From Rugalucina vietnamica (Eukaryota; Mollusca; Bivalvia; Lucinida; Lucinidae): a stretch of 64,000 nucleotides of DNA. The DNA is taken from positions 63,740,866-63,804,865 of the forward strand of contig OZ024871.1 of assembly GCA_964017185.1 (NCBI GenBank), written 5' to 3'. Shown one piece after another: positions 55,711 through 64,000 of this stretch (within the stretch, counting starts at the first letter, position 1; every line of letters begins with the position of its first letter). A program made the translations under genes and the position numbers. The notes under the pieces were generated by a model that was given only the letters and a program-made list of their open reading frames with translations, ran no database searches and was not told the origin of the DNA.

Positions 55711-57261
55711 GCAAATAAAAATTTCGAATTCATCTTAATTTGAAATATTTGGCAATTTCTGACTGCTTTATTATTGTAACACAATCCAAAGCATATACAT
55801 GTATTTCTTATGAAATAACGTCGTTTGTATTTTGTCCTTAAAATTTGGAAGAGAGTATCTTCACAAATACTGTATCAAAGCTATGGACATGGAAATGTGT
55901 GTAGTTGATGTAATCTTTTCATGACGTCATGATGACGCTTCGACTTTGATGACATTAACTCTTTACATCACTGTAATGAAAAGAAGTTAGGACTCAAAAT
56001 GTCGTCTTGAAGTTCAACATCTATACCACCGTACAGGCTAGATAAAAGTTAACATTCACACGCATTCATATAAAACATTCGCAACAAAGGGCATATCTGG
56101 TTTTTAAAATGATGGTAGTCCTTATGGCAACATACATACTCAGGGAAACTTGACCTTTCTCATGCTACCAGTTTGTTTTTTGTTTGTTTGTTTTTTTTTA
56201 TTTTGTTTTTGTTTTTGTTTTTTAATTAAAAAATTCGGCCATAAGTCTCCTTTGGCAGACCGACATGATATTGAACTTGAGTTCAATTACATTTCTTAAG
56301 AAAAAATAAATATAAAATTTAATGTTATTTTTTTAAATGTTTTAAGTATTACTAAATGTAAAAATATAAAAATAATGATTTAACGGATTTATTATAAATT
56401 AGATATGATTTTCTTCGGTTTAAAAGTTATCAGAATCACCATAATTACCAACTTACTGGATTGTGATTAGCAATTCACAGGACTTTGCCGAAACATGCAT
56501 AAACATTTATTACATATGTACCTTAAAGTATTTAATATCATATTATAAAGCTCTGTATCATTGTGTATTTAATGCAGTGTATCATAATACACGCAATGTT
56601 TTATTCCGCATATCTGTGTAACTGACATTATGATAAACAACGATATTGATAATAACAGCAATGAATATAGATAGAATGAATAAATTCTTAAAACTTTCAT
56701 TAATTGAATTAAGAAAATACACATATTTTACTAATTCAAAATATTACTTTATCGCCCCTACCTTTGGTTAGAAGTGTTATTAGAATCACCATGGTGACCA
56801 GAAATATTTTGTCTGTGGTGGCCATCTCTCATATTCTCTAGAAAACATTAATCCGGTTCTAAGATTAAAAACAATCAAACCGCTCGGCAATAAGTAAATA
56901 CTGGAATACAATTTGTCCTTCTACAACCCAATGCTATGGTTGAAGTCAATGTGTTTCTTAAGTATAGCGTAGCACAATGCCGAATGGTAAGGACGATTTG
57001 CTGGCTTATAGACGAAGGATTCGGAGAGCAATATCTGTTGGCATATTGATTCTTGCAAAATGAGCCAATATGCGACAAACACAATTGACAGCGGTAGAGC
57101 TTCTGAAGGTAAAGATCTAACTGTACGTATGCAGCAACTATCCTTGCGCTGACCAGACTAGAGAGCAAATACACAATATATGGGTATTGTTTTTAAATTG
57201 AAAAGATTTTTGCTCGTCTCGCTGTCTAATAAGTAGTTCTTAAAACCAAATTCAAAGACCA
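55711..57261. other. No recognisable feature
   Basis: AT-rich with a T/G low-complexity patch near 56170-56225. The 99-codon minus-strand frame at 56875-57174 is unrecognised. Confidence 0.5.
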
Positions 57262-58380
57262 AGAGAGTACAGAATACAAATCAGCTTACCAGTATGTCGC
57301 TAATGAATCTGGTAAAACCACACAATTTGTGGTCGTCATACAATTAGACACTGATTGGCCTGCCGGTTTTATTGAGCGTGTATAAATGTATTTCAAGCAT
57401 GAAAAAGGTGCAATAAGGCATGTGCTATCAATGGTGATTTTATCTCCGGAGATCTTTCGACAGTCACGTATGAGTATCAAAACTGCTTAAGAACAATCCA
57501 CTGTTAAAGTTAAGGAAGACCTTAGCTAAGCTGACGAATTTCAGCATCCAAAAGATGCATCTTAAGCCCTAACTTACCGGTTTTATAATGTAAATGACCT
57601 TTTAATCCTTTATATTTTAGTATAATCCATTAATGAATTTAACGGTAAAATTGTCATACTTAGTCACCTAAACTAAGGTGGGCCTTAAGTGTAAGGAAGC
57701 ATTGTCATTCTGGGTCCATGCGATTAATTCACCCTTCATTAATTCACAGAGTGAACTGTTATCACTTTAAGGGAATCATGTGATCCTCCCATAACAATAC
57801 ACTTTCTATCATGTTTTCGCCAGGCAAACCCAATGATATTAGGTGAGGAACAATTAACACAATACGACATCGTAGCCAATCCCATACGAATAAAAACAAA
57901 ACTTAAGATAGCACGGAGAAAACTATACACGTTTCTATGTCACATTCCTTTCAATTCGTCAAAATTTAAACGATATAATTAGACAGACTGTGAAGATGCC
58001 GAGTTTGATTTGTTGAAGAAGCATACACAAATCAATAGATTTATTGGCGGCCCCTGTGGCCGAGTGGTTAATGTCGCTGACTTCAGTGCTCTTAATCATT
58101 CGATCATCTCACCGCTGTGGGTTCGCGCCTCGCTCGGGGCACGAGTCAAATGCGGGACAAGCCAAGTTCTGCTTGCGGGTGTGTCAGGTGGTTTTTAATC
58201 CCCGGGTACTCCGGTTTTCGCCCCACCTACCGATTGATTCGTCTCGATATGAGTGAAAAAGCTTGAAAGGGGCGTAAAACTGAATAAAAAAACATAAATG
58301 AAAATAAATAAATAAATTTATCGAAACGCAATGTTGAAGTTCAATGTTGCAATTTCACAAAATGAATTACACTACTGTCA
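57262..58380 (+). repeat. Paralogous block I2, interrupted by SINE S5
   Basis: Collinear with 24120-25080. It lacks the B element found there and carries a SINE instead. It also includes GGCCTTAAGTGTAAGGAAGC then ATTGTCATTCTGGGTCC (57674-57720), a motif related to 12250 and 31750. Confidence 0.7.
58046..58318 (+). mobile_element. Type 1 tRNA-headed SINE, copy S5
   Basis: Head GGCGGCCCCTGTGGCCGAGT, B-box region TGGGTTCGCGCCTCGC, body ACAAGCCAAGTTCTGCTTGC, tail GAAAGGGGCGTAAAACTGAA followed by an A-rich (AAATA)n end. It is the most complete copy with an A-rich tail and is absent from paralogue I1. Confidence 0.9.
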
Positions 58381-58481
58381 GGGAGTCGTCAACTATCTGG
58401 ATCCACACTGAATAGAAATCGTTGTATGTTTGAGCGTCTACATTACGATTCGAAAAACATAAATGACAAAACTCGTGTTCC

Positions 58482-58765
58482 CATTACGGAAACTTCTCCA
58501 TGATTACTTGGAAATTCCTTTTAATTACATAATAATAGTAAGTATATAGTTATGAATTAAATTTATATTTCACAAATATTTACCTTGCCTTTCATAAAAT
58601 AATGGCTTATCATAATGATTTTTGTTAGAATTTAGCATTTTTTACTTTTAAATTACATAATTACATTAATTATTGATTTTTTCTCTTGACCCCTCAACCC
58701 TCAATTTTACTATATGAATATAGGTTTGAAGGGGTTAAGTTCCACATGCAGATGTTTCCATTATG
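58482..58765 (+). mobile_element. Divergent member of family B, copy B9
   Basis: Termini CATTACGGAAACTTCTCCAT and GCAGATGTTTCCATTATG correspond to the B termini. Just inside the right end, ACCCCTCAACCCTCAATTTT then ACTATATGAATATAGG...AAGGGGTT keeps the second-hairpin layout. The GC-rich central hairpin is replaced by AT-rich text. This separates the conserved parts (ends and right hairpin) from the variable core. Confidence 0.65.
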
Positions 58766-59224
58766 CTAGATCTCTTTCGACCTGCGGTGCTAAGAAGCAA
58801 TTTCAGAACTGTGATCATGGCGTGTTTGTCGCAACCGGTTTGCCGGGCCAGTGTTATGCTTCCGTCTACATTTTTAAAGTTTGATTAACAATATAGCATA
58901 ATCTATGCATAGAAAAGGGATATTCTCATTTGTTGATACACATAAAACATTGTCAAAATGCTTCATTTCACGAAATATGCATGTAAATTAATGTGTAAAA
59001 CACGGTTATGACTACGGGTCACCGCCGTACGGCAATGGCATTTTCCACAGTGAAAAGATCCAGTAAGGGTGGTTGTTTTGAGTAGTAATGGTATCAAATA
59101 TCGTTTGATAGCATTTTGACAAATTTGCCGTGACGGAAGGAAATTCCATGTCCGGTAGGCAAGGGCACGACAGGAACGGCACGGCCAAAGCTTTCATAAC
59201 TGACCAACACGGAGTCACCCCAGT
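58766..59224. other. No recognisable feature
   Basis: Unassigned. The opposing 95- and 69-codon frames at 59012-59339 are not a known family and run into the ACGT-rich array. Confidence 0.45.
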
Positions 59225-60075
59225 GAACCATTCGACGTCACCTGAACGTGACGGCGACGTTTCCACCCAACACGTGTTGAAGACGTTTTCGTCACCCAAA
59301 AAGCGTTACAAATTGGAGACGTGTACTACGTTTGCATAACGTCTTCATGACGTCTTAAAAACCGAAGGAACACCTTGAATGGGCACGTACCGGTAAGGTT
59401 TTGAGTGGCCACCTATTGGGAAAATAGCTGCTCATTCGGCTTACGATATGTTTTCATGGTATAAGTACCTGATTGTTAGTTTGGTTTTTTCCCACCTCGG
59501 TTTTTGGAGTGGGAATCTTTTTCTGATTGCGCCTTTTCCTGATCTTTGCCTGTTTGTACCTTTTGACACGTGTTGAAGACGTTTCTCTATAACAAGCGTT
59601 TAAGACGTATCCATGAAGACGTGTTCGTCACCAAAAAGCGTTACAAATCGGAGACGTCCACTACGTTTGCAAAACGTATTCTTGGGCACGTTCTGATAAC
59701 GTTTGACACGTGTTGAAGACGTTTCTCTATAACACGTGTTTAAGACGTATCCATGAAGACGTGTTCGTCACCAAAAAGCGTTACAAATCGGAGACGTCCA
59801 CTACGTTTGCAAAACGTATTCTTGGGCACGTTCTGATAACGTATTGACACGTGTTGAAGACGAATCCATGAAGACGTTTTCGTCACCAAAAGAGCATTAC
59901 AAATCGAAGACGTCCAATACGTTTGTGTGATGTCTTCAAGACGTTTACAAAGCTTTAGGAACATTTTTTGATTCCTGCAGACGTTTCCCCTAAACACGTG
60001 TTGAAGACGTGCTTGTGAAGACTTCTCCATTACAAATCGGAGACGTCCAGTACGTTTACACTGCGTTTTTCCAGA
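59225..60075. repeat. ACGT-rich tandem array with CACGTG boxes
   Basis: Units of about 136 bp built from AACACGTGTTGAAGACGT, GTCACCAAAAAGCGTTACAA, CGGAGACGTCCACTACGTTT and CACGTTCTGATAACGTT. Two units (about 59566-59702 and 59702-59842) are nearly identical; others are diverged. Almost every 10-20 bp carries ACGT or GACGT. H3 is inserted at 59394-59564. Confidence 0.9.
59394..59564. mobile_element. Repeat H, truncated inverted copy H3
   Basis: Inverse of the first 170 or so bases of H1, ending at the shared terminus (TTGCCTGTTTGTACCTTTT). It is inserted in the ACGT-rich array and faces H2 700 bp away. Confidence 0.88.
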
Positions 60076-60124
60076 CGTTTGGAATCCTGACTAGGAACGC
60101 TGACATATTATTTTGACACCCACT

Positions 60125-60270
60125 AAACACGTCATAGGAAGCCTTTGTGGCATAGAAGTAAAGCCTTTCGAAACGGGGATCGTGAGCTCGTTCCCGGACT
60201 TCCCCAGTCTTTCGGGTGAGACTCCATATGACCTTAGCTGTTGAGTGGAAAGTTAAACACAAACACAACA
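60125..60270 (+). mobile_element. Type 2 SINE copy
   Basis: tRNA-like head GCCTTTGTGGCATAGAAGTA with an eroded B box (GTGAGCTCGTTCCCGG), then the type 2 tail GGGTGAGACTCCATATGACC, TTAGCTGTTGAGTGGAAAGT and TAAACACAAACAC. Confidence 0.6.
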
Positions 60271-60293
60271 GATTTTGTTATTCTCAAATGACT

Positions 60294-60691
60294 AAAAAGG
60301 TACAAGTAGGCAAAGATCAGGAAAATGCGCAATCAGAAAAAGATTCCCACTCCAAAAACCGAGGTGGGAAAAAAAACAAACTAACAATCAGGTACTTATA
60401 CCATGAAACATACCGTTAGCCGAATGAGCAGCTATTTTCCCAATAGATGGCCACTCAGTTACCTTAACTTAACTAAAACTATGAAAACACACATAAGGCG
60501 CCAACAGCACAAAAAAATTTTAAACACCAAGACATAAAACAAAAAGAACCACCACAGAAGTATCGCCTTGGAACGATCAGTAACACAAAGTTACTGGCGG
60601 GCTTAAACCGGTTTTACAGGCGCCTAACCTCACCCTCAGCTTCTGCAGTGGTTCATAACATTTAGTTAGTTCTTCGGTCCTCGTGGTGAAT
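60294..60691. mobile_element. 398 bp repeat H, copy H2
   Basis: Full-length, from AAAAAGGTACAAGTAGGCAA to TTCGGTCCTCGTGGTGAAT, nearly identical to H1. Repeat Q starts at once to the right. Confidence 0.9.
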
Positions 60692-61986
60692 TTTTTTACC
60701 TCACCTGAGCCGAAGGCTCACAAGGTGAGCTTATAGTATAGTAGTCGTCTGTGCGTCCGTGCGTCCGTCCGTGCGTCCGTTCACATTTTCAAACTTGAAT
60801 ATCTCTAAGACAACAGGACCAATCGTGATCAAATTTCATCAGAAGCACCACTGGGGTGAGGGAAAGGTTGGATTAGGTTTTGGGCCAGGTCGGATCAGAA
60901 CTCTGGTTTCCATGGCAACAGATAGCTCCCATTGAGTTATAATGGGGAAAATGTTGTGGTCACTCTAGCAACTTCATTTTTGATTGGATCTTCTTCATTC
61001 TTGGGAATAACAAGGACAACCATAACATCTCGGATGAATTCGAGTTTCGGCTAGGTTCGACCTCAGATTGTGGAGTTAGCTGCCCTTGAGCGTCAGGAAA
61101 AATCCCCATAGACTTATAATGGGAAAAATGTTGTGGCCACTCTAGCGCCATTATTTTTTCAGTGGATCTTCTTCATTCTTGCAGGTAACAAGGACAACTA
61201 TATTATCTCGGATGGGTTCGAATTTAAGCTAGATCCGACCTCTGACTGTGGAGTTAGCTGCCCTTGAGTGTTTGAAAAATCATTATTTTGTGTTGTGGTC
61301 ACTCTAGCGCCTTCAATTTTGATTGGATCTTCTTCATACTTAGAAGTAACAAGGATAGCCATAACATTTCGGATGAGTTCGAATTTCAGCCAGATCCGAC
61401 CCTTGACTGCAGAGTTATCTGCCCTTGACTGTGTGAAAAATCAATATTTAGTGTTGTGGCCACTCTAGCGCCTTCATTTTTATTCGGATATTCTTTATTC
61501 TTGGAAGTAACAAAGACGTCCATAATATCTTGGATGAGTTCAAATTCGACCAGATCCGACGTCTGGCTGCAGAGTTATCTGCCCTTGAGTGTTTGAAAAT
61601 ATCAATATTATGTGTTGTGGCTACTCTAGCATCTTTGTTTTTCAGTGGATCTTCTTCATTCTTGCAGGTAACAAGGATAACTACAATATCTCGAATGAGT
61701 TCAATTTCGACCAGATCCGACATCTGACTGCGGAGTTATCTGCCCTTGAGTGTTTGAAAAATCAATATTTTGTGTTGTGGCCACTCTAGCATCTTTGTTT
61801 TTCAGTGGAACTTCTTCATTCTTGCAATTACTACAATATATCTCGGATGAGTTTGAATTTGAGCCAGATTCGACCCTGGACTGCGGAGTTAGCTGCCCTT
61901 GAATGTTTGAAAAATCAATTTCTAGTGTTATGGCCACTCCAGCATTCGATTTTCTCAGGTGAGCGATCGTTGCCTTTGGGCTACTT

Positions 61987-61987
<1 letters not shown>
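60692..61987 (+). repeat. Repeat Q with an internal 160 bp tandem array
   Basis: Left end CTCACCTGAGCCGAAGGCTC, a hairpin followed by GTGCGTCCGTGCGTCCGTCC. Right end TCTCAGGTGAGCGATCGTTG, so the outer CTCACCTGAG is inverted. Between them are about six monomers of 152-177 bp starting GTTGTGGCCACTCTAGC (about 60953, 61130, 61292, 61453, 61613, 61773, 61925). Open frames inside follow the monomers and are artefacts. The ends resemble repeat D. Confidence 0.9.

Positions 61988-62027
<40 letters not shown>
61988..62027. repeat. Poly-T tract
   Basis: About 38 T immediately after the Q terminus. Confidence 0.97.
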
Positions 62028-62030
<3 letters not shown>

Positions 62031-62250
62031 ATATGATCAGGCGAAAGCAGTGAAATATTCTTGTAAATACCTTAAATCCAAGTAGAATGATCATGTAGAA
62101 TCCTGTCTCAGAATAAAATGAGAAATAAATCAATTTATGCTGCATTTGTGTGTTTAATTGGTGTATTTCACACTTAATGAAAATGAAAATAAAAACGAAA
62201 ATAAATACATGCATGAGGGTTGACTAGTCAAATGCTCAGAACACATAAAG
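62028..62250. other. No recognisable feature
   Basis: Spacer. Confidence 0.5.
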
Positions 62251-62434
62251 GTCAACAGGTTGACAGGTCGACAGGTTATCAGTTTGATAGGTCGACAGGT
62301 GGACAGGTCGACATGTTGACAGGTCGACAGGTTGACAGGTCGATAGGTTGATAGGTAGACAGGCCGACATGTCGACAGGTTGACAGGTCGAAAGGTCGAC
62401 AGGTTGACAGGTCGACAGGTTGACAGGTCGACGG
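62251..62434. repeat. 8 bp minisatellite GACAGGT(C/T), array 1
   Basis: About 22 units of GACAGGTC/GACAGGTT alternating, with repeated GTCGAC palindromes. On the minus strand it reads as an endless CRPVNLST-type peptide in any frame; this explains the 221-codon open frame at 62154-62819, which is not a gene. Confidence 0.97.
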
Positions 62435-62780
62435 AAGTGAAAAAATTGCGCATTCGTGCAAAACATGGGCAATCATAGGGAATGATGTATGTAAAGTTCA
62501 ATGGAATAGACATTGATTCACAACGGAATGCCTGGGAGGCAAGCCCCCAGACCCCGCAACAGAATGCAAACTCCATATATAGCCATGTTACAGGTGACAG
62601 GTTGACAGGTCGACAGGTTGACAGGTCGACGGAAGTGAAAGAATTGCGCATGCGTGCAAACCATGGACAATCATAGGAAGGGTTGTAGGTTAAGTTCAAT
62701 GGAGTAGGCAATGATTCACAAGGTAATGCCTGGGGGGCAAGCCCCTCGGACTCCCAGCAACAGAATGCATACTCCGAATT
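62432..62780 (+). repeat. Higher-order unit: spacer of about 155 bp, array 2, second spacer
   Basis: GGAAGTGAAAAAATTGCGCA ... GAATGCAAACTCCATATATA (62432-62575) is repeated as GGAAGTGAAAGAATTGCGCA ... GAATGCATACTCC (62630-62777). Between the two is a short second GACAGGT array (62591-62631). The period is array plus spacer. Confidence 0.92.
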
Positions 62781-62985
62781 ATGGACAATTCGGACATTGG
62801 CTAATTCGGCCCTAGTCAATTCGGACCCTAAAAAATTCGGCCCTAGTCAGTTCAGACCTCGACCACTAGTCAATTCGGACCCCGACCACTGGTCAATTCG
62901 GACCCCGACCACTGGTCAATTCGGACCTCAAATAGAAAAATTCTTTGGGCAATTCGGACCTTTTCCATTGGTCATTTCGGATCTT
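62780..62985 (+). repeat. CAATTCGGACC minisatellite, block 1
   Basis: Units of 16-23 bp such as CCCCGACCACTGGTCAATTCGGA and TTGGCTAATTCGGCCCTAG, about nine copies, all in one orientation. Confidence 0.92.
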
Positions 62986-63249
62986 TGCATCATGTATTTT
63001 CCATAAAGAAAACTGCGTTCAGATTAAAAACAAGCCGTCCTGACATCTAGAATGTATACAGGCCGTACAATATGCTTTCACGATTGTTGTTAACGTAATC
63101 AGGCTTTACTGAATTCTTGCCATGATGTATGACAGTCTCGCATTTTATACAGTAAAAATGAGGTTTGCGCTGGCTAATGTCATATGCAAGAGAATCGTGA
63201 ACTACAAAACACAAAGTATCCGTAAGAAACAGATGGGCTGCTTGAGCCT
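62986..63249. other. No recognisable feature
   Basis: Spacer between minisatellite block 1 and a SINE. Confidence 0.5.
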
Positions 63250-63510
63250 ACAGGCAAAGCTTATTCACTTCTGTCTGACCGTCTGATCACTGGTTAACCG
63301 CTCAGAAGGCCTGAGCGTGCCCAGGAAAAGTGGTTAAAGTCAAACCATCCATACATATAAGCCCTACTGTTTACTTGCGTGCTTATTTTTTCAAGTGCAT
63401 TTTGGGTGTCATGACATCGTAGTGTTGGGTTAAAGTCCTACAAAATGGAGGCAACGTCTATAGCTGTTGAGTGGGATGCTAAGCCACAAATCAATCTATC
63501 AACCAATCAA
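63250..63510 (+). mobile_element. Type 2 SINE copy
   Basis: Matches the inverse of 34405-34620: ACCGCTCAGAAGGCCTGAGC, GTGCCCAGGAAAAGTGGTTA and CAAACCATCCATACATATA. The tail is AGCTGTTGAGTGGGATGCTA then AGCCACAAATCAATCTATCA. Confidence 0.65.
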
Positions 63511-63620
63511 CAAAACAAAGTATTTCTCCCGCGAATGCTGCATGGAATAATGGCATGAGTAAATGATTTTTTTATTTTAATGATTTGAAGACATTCTCCC
63601 ATCTTGAATCGATTCAAGTA

Positions 63621-63932
63621 TCGGCTGATTCGGACTTTTTTTTTTCACATGTGGTCAATTCGGACCCTAAACAGAGTCTGACATTGGCTAATTCGGTCCT
63701 TAGTCCGATTTGGACCTTGGCTAATTCGGATCCTATTTCAAAAAATACTTTGGCTAATTCGGATCTCGATTTTGCGGGGTCCGAATTGACCAGTGGTCGA
63801 GGTCCGAATTAGCCAAGGTCCGAATTAGCCAAGGTCGGAATTGTCCACAGCTGAGGTCCGAATCAGGTCCGAAAAAGCCAAGGTCCGAATTGGCCAAGGT
63901 CCGAATTAGCCAAGGTCCGAATTGTCCACGTA
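63621..63932. repeat. CAATTCGGACC minisatellite, block 2, with internal inversion
   Basis: Units run in plus orientation (GGCTAATTCGGA...) to about 63773, then switch to minus orientation (GGTCCGAATTAGCCAA) to 63930, giving a large imperfect palindrome about an axis near 63775. After it, CCATACTCCATATATAGCAA repeats the spacer text of 62565. Confidence 0.93.
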
Positions 63933-64000
63933 CCCATACTCCATATATAGCAATGATACAAGATGAGGTAAGCAGTAGTATCGGATGACAGGTAGACATT
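63933..64000 (+). repeat. Start of the next higher-order unit, cut by the window edge
   Basis: ATACTCCATATATAGCAATG-TACA followed by GATGACAGGTAGACATT shows that a third GACAGGT array begins here and continues beyond the window. Confidence 0.75.

Noticed and set aside
61268-61937. Open frames of 60-90 codons on both strands in the 61 kb region
   Set aside because: By-products of the roughly 160 bp monomers of repeat Q.
62154-62819. 221-codon minus-strand open frame with repeated Cys-Arg-Pro-Val-Asn-Leu-Ser-Thr
   Set aside because: The peptide is the translation of the GACAGGT(C/T) 8 bp minisatellite, which is open in all frames on that strand. No start context, no non-repeat domain.

Overview
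The window looks like AT-rich nuclear DNA from an invertebrate animal, most likely a mollusc and probably a bivalve. This is an inference from the repeats: tRNA-headed SINEs, roughly 150-160 bp internal tandem arrays, long repeats rich in GGTCAAGGTCA-type text, and a hAT transposase remnant with an animal-type intron. I found no intact host gene. No ORF above about 120 codons is convincing outside repeats, and the only recognisable protein remnants belong to transposons: a hAT transposase, two short LINE pieces and decayed mariner transposases. It is probably intergenic or deep intronic DNA.

Layout. 0-7.6 kb: foldback MITE A1, three head-to-tail copies of repeat F, an inverted copy of F, and a broken hAT transposase (5723-7265), all inside a 6.8 kb inverted-repeat pair (767/7596). 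9-15 kb: a tRNA-headed SINE, repeat K, and the first two copies of a structured element called B here. 15.3-17.05 kb: a 151 bp tandem array. 17.5-20 kb: a tRNA-Gln-like SINE split by F5, segment X and mariner remnant M1. 20.7-24 kb: tandem repeats, a TA tract and inverted-repeat element W with a large palindrome. 24-31 kb: paralogous block I1, the long repeat D1, MITE A2, and D2 nested in B4. 28.5-37.9 kb: two inverted-repeat systems, E with tRNA-like heads and a 43 bp array pair. 38-45 kb: a duplicated unit bordered by GAATTC-rich arrays, then B6, D3, B7 and B8. 45-54 kb: more A, G, H and B copies, a Tc1/mariner-like MITE (T), and a symmetric M2-X2-M3 block. 54-64 kb: a CRE-like tandem repeat, a LINE tail, paralogous block I2, an ACGT-rich array, repeats H and Q, and a higher-order minisatellite running off the window edge.

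The most distinctive signal is family B: about ten copies in 64 kb. Full copies are about 270 bp with 26 bp imperfect terminal inverted repeats (CAT-A-GAAAAC), a central near-perfect hairpin, and a second hairpin carrying TATATAAAAG. One copy (44248-44525) is bounded exactly by a perfect 16 bp direct repeat, and another (11001-11267) by a 13/15 match at the same position. Target duplications that long are not a feature of the eukaryotic TIR superfamilies I know.

Many nested insertions give a relative chronology: D2 in B4, F5 in the tRNA-Gln SINE, a SINE in X2, a SINE in I2, B3 in I1, H1 in P and H3 in the ACGT array. Copy boundaries were read by eye and are usually good to a few bases for elements with sharp ends, and to tens of bases for old repeats.
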